Counted from the stretch's first letter, positions 16,401 through 25,541 are shown. The stretch: 64,000 nucleotides of DNA from Pseudomonas sp. UBA1879 (GCF_002338065.1 NZ_DDHJ01000016.1:145716-209715), one strand, 5' to 3'. Notes: generated from the letters alone by a model not told the origin. Numbers and translations: made by a program.

Positions 16401-18058
16401 GGCACGGTCAGCAATGCGAGGACGGCAGAGGCGGAAAGCCCGTTGCGCTTCAGCCATTGCCGGATGTTGGTGAAGGCGATCAACACATCAAGGGTATCGG
16501 CCTTTTCCGGGTCGTCGCTGATCTGCCCCTTGCCCGCGACGATGCTTTGCACCTGAGGATTGTCGAGCATTAGTAGGGCAATCAGATCGGCCCCTTCATT
16601 CAGGCTCAACCCCAGCAAACGAGGCAGGCGACTCAGGCGGTAGAGGGCAGAAATCAGCGGCAGTGACAGACTGGGCTTTTTCAGTTTCAACGCTTGAGTG
16701 GCTTGAGCCAGATAGCGCCGGGTGAGGCGCTCGTCGGTGCCCATGGCGCTACTCAGATGACCGATGATCGTGTTCGATGGGCTTCTTCCTTGGTCATCAG
16801 CGGTACCCGCCAGTTCGAATTCGCGGTCGTCGATGATCAGCCCGTCTTCGGTTTTCGCCAGCGCGCGGGCACCGGGGCCATCGAGCACACGATCTAGCAG
16901 GGAAACCTCGCGCGAAACGGCGTAGGGCGAGACCTCGTGGATCAGAGCTGCGAACTGGTCTGCGGTCACCCCATGCACTTCATTGAGATAACGGAACACG
17001 CCGATGGCACGCAGGGTGTTTGCCGTAAGGTGAAAATCCTTGGTCTGCCCTTCGGCTCGCAGTGCGGACATCACCAGCAGGTCGGTTTCAGCGAATGACA
17101 ATTGCAGGGCATGACGCAGATGGATGATCTGATTCATGCGACCAAAGTGCGCAGCCGTGGCGCCCTTGATGCCGAGCGTGATTCCAGCCTCAGCGAGGGT
17201 GTCTTCCAGTGACACGGCTGCTTTGCCGTTGTTGATAAACGAGGCGCCATAGACACTGCCGTCCACCGCCGATTTGTCCGAGGGTGAGTAGGCGGCCGAG
17301 CGCCGGACGCTGGTGAAGCCCTTGGCGGCGTTGTCGTCCACCCCTTCGATGGCGAGCATGTCCTGCACCTCTTCGGATGTCAGGCCGGTTTTCAGGCAGA
17401 AAAATTCGACGTTGCTCAGTTGTTTGACGAGGGTACTGTTCGTCCCTGTGACGCCGAAGCGTTTGGCGAGAAAATCACCTTCATCCGCTGCGCTGTCATC
17501 GAGCAGCAGTTTTTGCAGCGCCGGGCTGAAGCCGGTGGAGGCGCGCATGACTTGCCGAAGCGCTTCGGTACGCAGGTTGCCGTAGCAGAAGTTGGGGTAG
17601 CTGTATTGCGCCTGTTGCAGCAGGTCGAACAGCGGGATTTTCTTGTGTTTCAGCACCGCCTGAATCTGTTCGAGCGGGTAGTGAAACGGCAGTCCAGCGC
17701 GTTGCGTTGATTCGCTGAGGACTTCGGTGAGGCTCTTGTCTTCACCGATGTAGCCCTTGGCCTGGCGGGTCAGGGCGTTGATCGCCAGTGTCAGAGGCGC
17801 GACCTTGGTATCCAGGCCAGCTTCGTCCAGCAACAGCTCGCCTATGTCAGGGCGGCGTTTGGCGAGGGTGAAGCGCTTGTCCGATGTGCTGGTGGCCTCC
17901 AGTTCCTGCACCTGTTGATACAGCGCATGCAAGTACGCGATGGGACCACTGTTGGATTCCAGTGCGTCAGGGGCGCAGCGGTCGGCGAGTTGTTCGGGAA
18001 AGAGCTTGGCGTAAGTGGCGGCTTCAGGTGTGACGTCGGGAGCTTTTGTATTGGCCAT
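10433..18058 (-). CDS. Tc toxin A-subunit-like protein with TolA-like C-terminal tail
   Basis: About 2541 residues. N-terminus CAPDALESNSGPIAYLHALY matches the VRP1/TcA alpha-helical shell. A neuraminidase-like module is near residues 1150-1310 (SNLQVISGYLDGRDP, ASPAEYYWRSVDMG) and a receptor-binding-like stretch at about 1330-1600. The linker and pore-forming region follow (NGLYFRELFLHLPALIAKRL, LFNLRHGLTIDGKALP, AARAAAQRLLDFGRHYMKL). The TcB-binding region is about 2280-2430 and ends INLVYTARS, where TcA proteins normally finish. About 100 extra Ala/Lys/Asp/Glu residues follow. I choose ATG 18058 (AAAGGA 10 nt upstream); TTG 18109 and ATG 18100 in the same frame lack a site. No tcB, tcC, holin or export gene is adjacent. 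Known TcA proteins form pentameric pores that inject a TcB-TcC effector; an orphan A subunit might act alone or use remote partners. Confidence 0.85.
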   Translation of the reverse strand: MANTKAPDVTPEAATYAKLFPEQLADRCAPDALESNSGPIAYLHALYQQVQELEATSTSDKRFTLAKRRPDIGELLLDEAGLDTKVAPLTLAINALTRQAKGYIGEDKSLTEVLSESTQRAGLPFHYPLEQIQAVLKHKKIPLFDLLQQAQYSYPNFCYGNLRTEALRQVMRASTGFSPALQKLLLDDSAADEGDFLAKRFGVTGTNSTLVKQLSNVEFFCLKTGLTSEEVQDMLAIEGVDDNAAKGFTSVRRSAAYSPSDKSAVDGSVYGASFINNGKAAVSLEDTLAEAGITLGIKGATAAHFGRMNQIIHLRHALQLSFAETDLLVMSALRAEGQTKDFHLTANTLRAIGVFRYLNEVHGVTADQFAALIHEVSPYAVSREVSLLDRVLDGPGARALAKTEDGLIIDDREFELAGTADDQGRSPSNTIIGHLSSAMGTDERLTRRYLAQATQALKLKKPSLSLPLISALYRLSRLPRLLGLSLNEGADLIALLMLDNPQVQSIVAGKGQISDDPEKADTLDVLIAFTNIRQWLKRNGLSASAVLALLTVPEQTNANLNAIEKARKNLLEDIPFEVAASCLTEDLIKEGLQAGDAPKTGTWLGSLKDYVSEQGLISSNLPAEGALRAALETLLNDTSKDTDSAKKDAKENPAPDRIAQSLASAITNARIAQEDLAKGIFGKAFGKLLGNSATAAAYALPLLRWIGKGPADLLADYQVLGAVDQQAFDFWQDMTRYALAIRLTGFSPAGLGALIENPQWFDFEDDLTEVSEASEEKSTDPLDPPELTLDLLYQLTRYRDWIAICREQKLEEADALAYLTEAKPSEEPDAVKSAASRLSKLIGWSESETLLAVPYVVTTEPGQPGIIKGSVDEFISSLSSEERKLYDKPKKGLSMALAHYHFLRKGTTFYDKDVHSIYSKLKKIIANNSGVLKLSQEEYKQFNKPDTWERTARKRIDQGIKVENPVLIKLEPYSDEELKTRAESPIITSEIPATPKCISDIDFILREKLLCQRTGLSCQSLLDLALLDETSAYQDFSNVRHLLLGACTEQALETLEPSVQEKWRDALVDYMLGYWAQADKNRQTELKTVDDLSSYFLTDISPTREAMQTTTITQAISSLQHYLFRLFSHLEPGYDAAKMPEHANSAWEQYLSQYGSWRVWKAQFNHPENLIYYANRPKKSKAFQELEVEVNQGKLDTELLQTAICNYLTKFERLSNLQVISGYLDGRDPKSDTYYLVGKTNASPAEYYWRSVDMGLRDDKQRLSPLAWSEWQKIGLTTTGNIAQSLYVEDVEGVETKHKGDAIRLVVINGRLYVFWVERGTTGLPSTDPKIKDPTTYKKVSVHYAYLQSDGFWSTANELMALDGFVNGERPKDDKRQLIKDDENQWMKSDSWIPGLIVFVNIEGEREADPWLTVILFDCNAIKTENKEINKDYYIEMRDLLLIEKKTLPGKTTTLFNASFGAYKDIRNIQHSYNGPLPNASRIRLNKYTVNGLEEGSLDHNIYREFVDAYAPKFKISSMDEKAKTLIITLAEATASKRNLLYDTLWIKPDKGETYSPIKPIKNAESEYLYNYTELGNYTIRLDVAWRGENLIFDYTFNIFPGNADEKWSVQINHKGQSQYLKLPTHSDSSPTLPTYYVRLNTLFGKQLVARASQGVEQALDWGAQQIEEPTIDDAYPNPPVDFHGANGLYFRELFLHLPALIAKRLTEQQQFEDAEKWYLRYLFDPYRALKQDDGRPPYWNTRPLAEVGSGKSELNKPVNPTARAFILSRFYRNAVFLDLVENWQLQGDHYYRQLTLSTLNHAWLCYQQALKLIGSLPERAAVSRWTPAALSEVNENSFRLPINQRVIEARQILERRLFNLRHGLTIDGKALPDMGWGDEGGDPFGSAKGGLNILANTYNSDRAVIPAYRFRELLPAARAAAQRLLDFGRHYMKLMEDEFNTSLSVLLKSQDLKISDFAVSLQKEAIASIQARKRHLEISRQAAEFRKEHWARLLDIGRSPREEAATALTWTAGILQYAAIPTEILAGGADGLIPTILGMAVGGTRPAELKRMASKAMTMSSTGMKFAAAQLLAESGYERRATGWTFDMRQAEWDIKLIDQEVAETNIEMNAAVISLKEAQQEQANLKEAYVAMTTGFTIIPIYNWLVARQELIYGKAYDAVLSMCLGLEAAWRYEIGDYKREAFIRTRAWSDSYKGMLAGESLLVDLMEMENAFLLANERRLTIRKTFSLNKWLTEHSPTTITRTQEPLKGKTVTPWLNAVLGLSEGQPLLFDFKAKDFDKNYPGHYLRQLRYVTVSFISEKEGFSTDGLCAILTQTGSTTLVEPNQEGVEYFYGEAKTVPSSIKRNLRAKQAIALSSAMNEDGLGYNPGESVHELMFHDGRYLPFEGTGAISEWELKIPDAEFASTLIDAASNVPNISDIQINLVYTARSDEALAEKVMANAAAKAQAEAEAKAKAKADAEAAAKAQAEADAKAKADAEAAAKAKAVADAAAKAKADADAAAKAKAAADAAAKAKAAADAKAAADAKAKAAAAAAAKKK
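10436..10735 (-). repeat. low-complexity tandem repeat encoding the Ala/Lys tail
   Basis: On the minus strand this is a run of GCN, AAG/AAA and GAY/GAR codons giving units such as AAAKAKA-DA-DAEA, close to 100 residues ending AAAAAAAKKK. Units of roughly 21-45 bp recur with small changes, so the length is likely to vary between strains by slippage or unequal recombination. Confidence 0.85.
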
Positions 18059-18212
18059 GGCGATGTTGTCCTTTGCATTGGGCGAGGAGGCGTCATCCAT
18101 GAACTGCAAGGCATAACGCTCGGTGGGTAAGCGGTGTGCTCGGTCTCGCAGAAAAGGCTAGCAGTGGGGGATAAAGCTTGAGGTGTGTTGGCTAGTTGAG
18201 TTCGCGATAGGG

Positions 18213-18227
18213 GCGATTGCCAATCGC
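18213..18227. promoter_or_regulatory. palindrome upstream of the Tc-toxin gene
   Basis: GCGATTG-C-CAATCGC, a perfect 7+1+7 palindrome about 155 bp upstream of the chosen toxin start, in the only region able to hold its promoter. A regulator-binding role is inferred from symmetry and location only. No convincing -35/-10 pair was recognised nearby. Confidence 0.3.
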
Positions 18228-18286
18228 TATATCCGGTCCGGTTGTGATCCTGACCGCTACAGGGCGATCAAAGACGACAGGGCACG

Positions 18287-18324
18287 AAAAAGCCCCTGAC
18301 GACTCACATCGCCAGGGGCTTTTT
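18287..18324 (-). terminator. intrinsic terminator of metK
   Basis: AAAAAGCCCCTG (18287-18298) pairs with CAGGGGCTTTTT (18313-18324). On the minus strand the second arm ends in TTTTT, about 30 nt beyond the metK stop. The U-run symmetry could also stop transcription on the other strand. Confidence 0.9.
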
Positions 18325-18351
18325 CTTAACGCGCTGAACAGCTAACGCGTA

Positions 18352-19542
<1,191 letters not shown>

Positions 19543-19562
19543 CTCGACGATTTTCCTGAGAG

Positions 19563-20558
19563 TTACCGATGGTGAGTGTTGCCAGTCGGTCGCTGAAAGT
19601 GGCGAACCTGAATCTGGAAACCATTACGTAAACCTACATACAGACTTTCTCCAGGGACCAGCCCCGCAGCGATGGCCCACCGGGCCAGGTCTTCCTGTTC
19701 GAACCCCAACCACAGATCGCCACAGGCCTCCCTGGCCCAGCTCTGGTCGTGGCTGCACAACTCTGTGATCAGCAGGCTTGCGCCCGGTTTCAACAGGTTG
19801 GCCAGTTGTTTCAATGCGTCAGCCGGCGCCGCGAAATGATGAAGCACCATATTCAAGACGACACAGTCAGCGAAAACATTAGCGTCTGACAGCGCATCGG
19901 CCAGTTTCAGCTCGACGTTATGCAACGCTTTCTGCTCACAGAGATTGCGCGCTAGCTCGAGCATGGCCGGGCTGTTGTCCAGTCCCGTGACATGCCGAAA
20001 GCGCCGCGCCAGATCAGGCAGAAAACCGCCATCGCCCGGGCCGACCTCCACTGCCGTGGCGTCGGGCGCGAAGCTGAGTTTGTCCAGCAGCGACAACAGG
20101 CTCTCGCGGTACTGGGGCAGTCCTGCGATCAGGTCCTGCTGGGCACGAAATTTTTCCGCAGTGCGTGCGAAAAAGTCCTGACTGGCGGTCGCGCGCTGAC
20201 GATGGACCAGGCCGATGCGGGCCTGAACGTCGTCGGGCAGCGCAAGACCATCGACCTCTTCGAGCAGCGCCGCATGTAACTTGCCGCCGACCTGCTCGGT
20301 GTGGGGCAGGGCGCGACGATAGAAGATCGCGTTGCCTTCGCGACGGGTCGCGACCAAATCTGCCTGCGCGAGCACCTTCAAGTGATGGCTCATGCCCGAC
20401 TGGCCAATGGCAAAAATCTGCGCCAGCTCCAGCACGCCGAAGGAATCATTGGACAAGGCGCGCAGCACGTTCAGTCGCAGCGAGTCGCCACCGGCCTTGC
20501 ACAGGGCAGCCAGTTCGTCGCTTTGATTGTGGTCGAGGGCGGGCGCGCGAAGATTCAT
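19563..20558 (-). CDS. ArsR-family regulator fused to a SAM-dependent methyltransferase domain (SahR-like)
   Basis: 331 residues in two domains. An N-terminal ArsR winged helix covers about residues 12-90 (LRLNVLRALSNDSFGVLELA, QSGMSHHLKVLAQADLVATR). A class I methyltransferase fold follows, with motif I VEVGPGDGGFLPDLARR (about 166-182), a second acidic strand GLDNSPAML and motif IV NMVLHHFAAP. The ArsR metal-binding cysteines are not evident, so a metabolite (SAM or SAH) bound in the methyltransferase fold is the likely signal. From memory, SahR-type ArsR regulators control SAM-cycle genes in proteobacteria and some have this architecture. It lies upstream of metK in one operon. The enzyme activity may be vestigial. 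Confidence 0.85.
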   Translation of the reverse strand: MNLRAPALDHNQSDELAALCKAGGDSLRLNVLRALSNDSFGVLELAQIFAIGQSGMSHHLKVLAQADLVATRREGNAIFYRRALPHTEQVGGKLHAALLEEVDGLALPDDVQARIGLVHRQRATASQDFFARTAEKFRAQQDLIAGLPQYRESLLSLLDKLSFAPDATAVEVGPGDGGFLPDLARRFRHVTGLDNSPAMLELARNLCEQKALHNVELKLADALSDANVFADCVVLNMVLHHFAAPADALKQLANLLKPGASLLITELCSHDQSWAREACGDLWLGFEQEDLARWAIAAGLVPGESLYVGLRNGFQIQVRHFQRPTGNTHHR

Positions 20559-20597
20559 AGGGTTGGCAGTCTAGTTATCGACCGGGTTCGCTGCAAC

Positions 20598-20625
20598 ACC
20601 AATATCAAAAAGTTTTGATATTGGT
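20598..20625. promoter_or_regulatory. 28-bp palindromic operator, metK operon / tkt intergenic region
   Basis: ACCAATATCAAAA, AG, TTTTGATATTGGT: perfect 13-bp arms around 2 bp. It is 40 bp upstream of the ArsR-fusion start codon and about 190 bp upstream of tkt on the other strand. The size and symmetry fit an ArsR dimer site; I infer autoregulation of the regulator-metK operon. Confidence 0.75.
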
Positions 20626-20814
20626 TGTATGCGTGCTGGAAGGCGCGGCGAATACGCGGTTTCGAGGGGGGAGACGCCCATCATCTGACAAAAATCGTCC
20701 ACCGCTCAGGAAAAACGTGTCTGAGGCCGCATCTGTCATTGCCCCGAAGCAGTGCCTGAGGGAAAATGGCCGCCTTTTTCAGATCCCACTTCTTTCTGCC
20801 CCAGGAGATCAGCG

Positions 20815-22812
20815 ATGCCAAGCCGTCGTGAGCGTGCCAATGCCATTCGTGCACTCAGCATGGATGCCGTGCAAAAGGCCAACAGCGGCCACCCAGGTGC
20901 CCCGATGGGCATGGCGGATATCGCTGAAGTCCTCTGGCGCGATTATCTAAAGCACAACCCGAGCAACCCGTCGTTCGCCGACCGTGACCGGTTCATCCTG
21001 TCCAACGGCCACGGCTCGATGCTGATCTACTCGCTGCTGCACCTGACCGGTTACGACCTGTCGATTGAAGACCTGAAGAACTTCCGTCAGCTGCACAGCC
21101 GCACCCCGGGTCACCCTGAATTCGGTTACACCCCAGGCGTTGAAACCACCACCGGCCCCCTGGGTCAGGGTTTCGCCAACGCCGTCGGTTTCGCTGTCGC
21201 GGAAAAGACCCTGGCGGCCCAGTTCAATCGTCCTGGCCACAACATCGTTGATCACCACACCTACGTGTTCATGGGTGATGGCTGCATGATGGAAGGCATT
21301 TCCCACGAAGTCGCTTCGCTGGCAGGCACCCTGCAGTTGAACAAGCTGATCGCCTTTTACGATGACAACGGCATCTCCATCGACGGCGAAGTCGAAGGCT
21401 GGTTCACCGATGACACGCCGAAGCGCTTCGAATCCTACGGCTGGCTGGTGATCCGCAACGTCGACGGTCATGACGCCGACGAGATCAAAACCGCCATCGA
21501 CACCGCCCGCAAGAGCGACAAGCCGACCCTCATCTGCTGCAAAACCACCATCGGCTTCGGTTCGCCGAACAAGCAGGGCAAGGAAGAGTGCCACGGCGCG
21601 CCGCTGGGCAACGACGAAATTGCCCTGACCCGCGCCGCGCTGAAATGGACCCACGGTCCGTTCGAAATCCCGGCTGACATCTACAAAGAGTGGAACGCCA
21701 AGGAAAAAGGTCTGGCGACCGAAGCCGAGTGGGACCAGCGTTTCGCGGCCTATTCCGCTGCCTTCCCGACCGAAGCCAACGAGCTGATCCGTCGCATGAG
21801 CGGCGAATTGCCGGCTGACTTCGCTGAGCAATCTGCGGCCTATGTAGCCGAAGTCAATGCCAAGGGCGAAACCATCGCCAGCCGTAAAGCCAGCCAGAAC
21901 GCCCTGAGCGCACTGGGTCCGCTGCTGCCTGAGTTCCTCGGCGGTTCGGCTGACCTGGCCGGTTCCAACCTGACCATCTGGAAAGGCTGCAAGTCGATCA
22001 CCGGCGAAGACGCCAGTGGCAATTACCTGCACTACGGTGTGCGTGAGTTCGGCATGGGCGCGATCATGAACGGTATCGCCCTGCACGGCGGTTTCGTGCC
22101 ATACGGCGCGACCTTCCTGATCTTCATGGAGTACGCCCGCAACGCCGTGCGCATGGCCTCGCTGATGAAGCAGCGCACCATCTACGTGTTCACCCACGAC
22201 TCCATCGGTCTGGGCGAAGACGGCCCGACGCACCAGCCAATCGAGCAACTGACCAGCCTGCGCACCACGCCGAACCTGGACACCTGGCGTCCAGCCGACG
22301 CCGTGGAATCGGCTGTGGCCTGGAAACACGCCATCGAGCGTAGCGACGGTCCTTCGGCGCTGATCTTCTCCCGTCAGAACCTGCCTCACCAGGCACGTGA
22401 TGCGCTGCAACTGGAGAACATCAACCGTGGCGGTTATGTGCTGCGTGACTGCAACGGCGAACCGGACCTGATCCTGATTGCCACGGGTTCCGAAGTCGGC
22501 CTGGCCGTTCAGGCATTCGACAAGCTGACTGCTGAAGGCAAGAACGTGCGCGTTGTCTCGATGCCGTGCACCAGCGTCTTCGAAGCGCAGGACCCGCTGT
22601 ACAAACAGTCGGTTCTTCCCCTGGAAGTCAGCGCTCGCATCGCCATCGAAGCGGCGCACGCTGACTACTGGTACAAGTACGTCGGTCTGGAAGGCCGCGT
22701 AATCGGCATGACGACTTTTGGTGAGTCAGCGCCTGCCAACCTGCTGTTCGAAGAGTTCGGCTTCACGCTGGAGAACGTCATCAGCACGGCTGAAGAGCTG
22801 CTGGAAGACTAA
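20815..22812 (+). CDS. tkt: transketolase
   Basis: 665 residues, usual TktA length. N-terminal SGHPGAPMGMADIAEVLW, the GPLGQGFANAVG loop and the thiamine-diphosphate motif beginning GDGCMMEG (about residue 155, ending DDN) are present, as are the second-domain GEDGPTHQP and RPADA. The frame is open to 20752, but ATG 20815 has CAGGAG 7 nt upstream and gives the family N-terminus MPSRRERANAIR. It transfers two-carbon ketol units in the non-oxidative pentose phosphate pathway and supplies erythrose 4-phosphate to Epd next door. Divergent from the metK operon. Confidence 0.97.
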   Translation: MPSRRERANAIRALSMDAVQKANSGHPGAPMGMADIAEVLWRDYLKHNPSNPSFADRDRFILSNGHGSMLIYSLLHLTGYDLSIEDLKNFRQLHSRTPGHPEFGYTPGVETTTGPLGQGFANAVGFAVAEKTLAAQFNRPGHNIVDHHTYVFMGDGCMMEGISHEVASLAGTLQLNKLIAFYDDNGISIDGEVEGWFTDDTPKRFESYGWLVIRNVDGHDADEIKTAIDTARKSDKPTLICCKTTIGFGSPNKQGKEECHGAPLGNDEIALTRAALKWTHGPFEIPADIYKEWNAKEKGLATEAEWDQRFAAYSAAFPTEANELIRRMSGELPADFAEQSAAYVAEVNAKGETIASRKASQNALSALGPLLPEFLGGSADLAGSNLTIWKGCKSITGEDASGNYLHYGVREFGMGAIMNGIALHGGFVPYGATFLIFMEYARNAVRMASLMKQRTIYVFTHDSIGLGEDGPTHQPIEQLTSLRTTPNLDTWRPADAVESAVAWKHAIERSDGPSALIFSRQNLPHQARDALQLENINRGGYVLRDCNGEPDLILIATGSEVGLAVQAFDKLTAEGKNVRVVSMPCTSVFEAQDPLYKQSVLPLEVSARIAIEAAHADYWYKYVGLEGRVIGMTTFGESAPANLLFEEFGFTLENVISTAEELLED

Positions 22813-22829
22813 GAAGCCTGCGCAACCAC

Positions 22830-22918
22830 TGTAGGAGTGAGCTTGCTCGCGATAGCGGTTTGTCGGTGATGAATTCGTCGACAGATGTACCGCAATCGCG
22901 AGCAAGCTCACTCCTACA
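22830..22918. repeat. REP pair, family B
   Basis: TGTAGGAGTGAGCTTGCTCG with CGAT, then the complementary arm ending CTCACTCCTACA at 22918. It lies between tkt and epd and could set relative mRNA levels of the two. Confidence 0.9.
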
Positions 22919-22955
22919 GGTTCTCTAAACATCACCAAATATTTGAGAACCCCCC

Positions 22956-24005
22956 ATGCCCCCGTCACGCCCTTTTAAAGTCGCCCTCAATGGTTACGGT
23001 CGTATAGGCCGCTGCGTGCTCCGCGCGTTGTGCGAGCGAGGTGCGAAGGCGGGCTTTGAAGTGGTGGCGATCAACGACCTGGCCGATATGGCCAGTCTCG
23101 AATACCTCACGCGCTTTGACTCTACCCACGGCCGGTTTCCCGGCGAAGTGCGGGTCGAAGGCGATTTTCTGCACATCAACGACCACGTCATCAAAGTCTT
23201 CCGCAGCGCGACGCCTGAAGGCATCGACTGGGACGCGCTGGATGTCGATCTGGTGCTGGAATGCTCCGGCGTCTACCACAGCCGCGCCGACGGCGAGCGT
23301 TTTCTGGCCGCCCGCGCGCCGCGTGTCCTGTTCTCCCAGCCGATGGCCAGCGAGGCCGATGTCGACGCCACGATCGTTTACGGCATCAACCAGCAAACGC
23401 TGACCGGCGACGAGATGCTGGTGTCCGCGGCATCCTGCACCACCAACTGCAGCGTACCGTTGCTCGACCTGCTGAACCGCGAGCTGGGCTTGGAATACGT
23501 CACCATCACCACGATTCACTCAGCGATGAACGACCAACCCGTGATTGACGCCTATCATCATGAGGATTTGCGTCGTACCCGCTCGGCGTTTCAGTCGATC
23601 ATCCCGGTGTCCACTGGTCTGGCGCGGGGCATCGAGCGGCTGCTTCCGGAACTTGCCGGCCGAATTCAGGCCAAAGCAGTTCGTGTGCCGACGGTGAACG
23701 TCTCGTGCCTGGATATCACAATGCAGGTGGCGCGTGACACCGACGCGGTCGAGATCAACCGCATTCTGCGTGCGGCCGCCACCAGCGGCCCGCTCAAGGG
23801 GCTGTTGGCTTACACCGAGTTGCCGCACGCCAGTTGTGATTTCAACCATGACCCCCATTCGGCGATCATCGATGCCAGCCAGACGCGGGTCTCCGGCCCT
23901 CGTCTGGTGAACATTCTGGCGTGGTTCGACAACGAGTGGGGCTTTGCCAACCGAATGCTGGATGTCGCTGACCACTATCTGCGCAGTATCCATAAACAAC
24001 AGTAA
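22956..24005 (+). CDS. epd: D-erythrose-4-phosphate dehydrogenase
   Basis: 349 residues of the GAPDH superfamily. Rossmann start VALNGYGRIGRCVLRAL, catalytic Cys in SAASCTTNC (about residue 161) and WFDNEWGFANRM near the C-terminus. Position between tkt and pgk, plus an N-terminus and spacing typical of Epd, favours Epd over GapA. It oxidises erythrose 4-phosphate to 4-phosphoerythronate, the first step of DXP-independent pyridoxal phosphate synthesis. It could have some GAPDH activity. Start ATG 22956; no strong SD, but the upstream sequence is A-rich. Confidence 0.9.
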   Translation: MPPSRPFKVALNGYGRIGRCVLRALCERGAKAGFEVVAINDLADMASLEYLTRFDSTHGRFPGEVRVEGDFLHINDHVIKVFRSATPEGIDWDALDVDLVLECSGVYHSRADGERFLAARAPRVLFSQPMASEADVDATIVYGINQQTLTGDEMLVSAASCTTNCSVPLLDLLNRELGLEYVTITTIHSAMNDQPVIDAYHHEDLRRTRSAFQSIIPVSTGLARGIERLLPELAGRIQAKAVRVPTVNVSCLDITMQVARDTDAVEINRILRAAATSGPLKGLLAYTELPHASCDFNHDPHSAIIDASQTRVSGPRLVNILAWFDNEWGFANRMLDVADHYLRSIHKQQ

Positions 24006-24022
24006 AAAACAGGGAACGCCTC

Positions 24023-25186
24023 ATGACCGTGTTGAAGATGACCGACCTCGATCTGCAAGGTAAGCGTGTACTGATCCGCGAAGACCTCAACGTTCCGGTC
24101 AAGGACGGTGTCGTCACCAGCGATGCACGCATCCTTGCTTCGCTGCCGACCATCAAGCTGGCGCTGGAAAAGGGCGCTGCCGTCATGGTCTGCTCCCACC
24201 TGGGTCGTCCGACCGAAGGTGAATTTTCCGCCGAAAACAGCCTGAAGCCCGTCGCCGACTATCTGAGCAAGGCGCTGGGCCGCGACGTGCCACTGGTGGC
24301 CGACTACCTCGGCGGTGTTGAGGTCAAGCCCGGCGACATCGTGCTGTTCGAGAACGTGCGCTTCAACAAGGGCGAGAAGAAAAACGCCGACGACTTGGCT
24401 CAGAAATACGCGGCCCTGTGCGACGTGTTCGTGATGGACGCCTTCGGCACCGCTCACCGCGCTGAAGGCTCGACCCACGGCGTCGCCAAGTTCGCCAAGG
24501 TCGCCGCGGCGGGTCCGCTGCTGGCAGCCGAATTGGACGCACTGGGCAAGGCCCTGGGCAACCCGGCCAAGCCCATGGCTGCCATCGTCGCTGGCTCCAA
24601 AGTGTCGACCAAACTGGACGTGCTCAACAGCCTGAGCTCGATCTGCGATCAACTGATCGTCGGCGGCGGCATCGCCAACACTTTCCTCGCAGCTGCGGGC
24701 CACAAGGTCGGCAAGTCGCTGTACGAGCCGGACCTGCTGGACACCGCTAAAGCCATCGCTGCCAAGGTCAGCGTGCCATTGCCAGTGGACGTGGTGGTGG
24801 CCAAAGAGTTTTCGGACAAAGCCGAAGCGACCGTGAAGCTGATCGCCGATGTCGCCGATGACGACATGATTCTCGACATCGGCCCGAAAACAGCGGCCCA
24901 GTTCGCCGACTTGCTGAAATCTTCCAAGACTATTCTCTGGAACGGCCCGGTAGGTGTGTTCGAATTCGACCAATTTGGCGAAGGCACCAAAACGCTTGCG
25001 AAGGCCATTGCCGACAGTTCTGCGTTCTCCATCGCCGGTGGCGGCGACACACTGGCGGCCATCGATAAATACGGTGTCAAAGACGATATTTCCTACATTT
25101 CCACAGGCGGCGGCGCATTCCTCGAGTTCGTCGAGGGCAAGGTGCTGCCCGCCGTGGAAATGCTGGAACAACGTGCCAAGGCCTGA
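24023..25186 (+). CDS. pgk: phosphoglycerate kinase
   Basis: 387 residues, full length. Signatures: KRVLIREDLNVPVKDG at the N-terminus, SHLGRPTEG, the hinge region GGGIANTFL, WNGPVGVFEFDQF and the nucleotide-binding GGGDTLAAI. Interconverts 1,3-bisphosphoglycerate and 3-phosphoglycerate with ATP. 17 nt after epd with SD AGGGAA, so probably the same operon. Confidence 0.97.
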   Translation: MTVLKMTDLDLQGKRVLIREDLNVPVKDGVVTSDARILASLPTIKLALEKGAAVMVCSHLGRPTEGEFSAENSLKPVADYLSKALGRDVPLVADYLGGVEVKPGDIVLFENVRFNKGEKKNADDLAQKYAALCDVFVMDAFGTAHRAEGSTHGVAKFAKVAAAGPLLAAELDALGKALGNPAKPMAAIVAGSKVSTKLDVLNSLSSICDQLIVGGGIANTFLAAAGHKVGKSLYEPDLLDTAKAIAAKVSVPLPVDVVVAKEFSDKAEATVKLIADVADDDMILDIGPKTAAQFADLLKSSKTILWNGPVGVFEFDQFGEGTKTLAKAIADSSAFSIAGGGDTLAAIDKYGVKDDISYISTGGGAFLEFVEGKVLPAVEMLEQRAKA

Positions 25187-25214
25187 ATGTCAGGCCAAGG
25201 TGAAGGGGAGTGAG

Positions 25215-25442
25215 ATGGTCAAGCCATTACCGCTGTTGATCATGGCGGGTTTGCTGGTCGGCTGCGCAAGCAAGCCCGAAGCCCAGACGGCGCTGAACGC
25301 AGCGCCGGAACGGCTTCAGGTCAGCTGCTATCAAGCGGGCTGGCAGGCGGAAACCGTGCCGATCGTGTATAAGCGCGGCGGTCCCGAAGTCTGGGAGAAG
25401 TACGAGTTCATGCCCGCTGTCGGGCCGGTAGCCTGTCGCTGA
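25215..25442 (+). CDS. small lipoprotein of unknown function
   Basis: 75 residues from ATG 25215, chosen because GGGGAG lies 4 nt upstream. The signal segment ends in the lipobox LLVGC (Cys near residue 17); the mature part holds two further Cys (VSCYQAG and the near-terminal ACR) that may form a disulfide. Not recognised beyond being a Pseudomonas lipoprotein of this locus. It lies 28 nt after pgk in the same direction. Confidence 0.75.
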   Translation: MVKPLPLLIMAGLLVGCASKPEAQTALNAAPERLQVSCYQAGWQAETVPIVYKRGGPEVWEKYEFMPAVGPVACR

Positions 25443-25541
25443 ATCTGAACTGACAGCGAACAGAAACATCAGAAACGGAACTGCCCCTGGTGACCGAAAC
25501 GCCGACGCAAGTCGCGGTTCGCAGGGGTTTCAGGAGTGGTA

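Noticed and set aside
20947..22659. 570-codon minus-strand frame antisense to tkt
   Set aside because: Shadow of transketolase; no recognisable domain and no promoter or SD.
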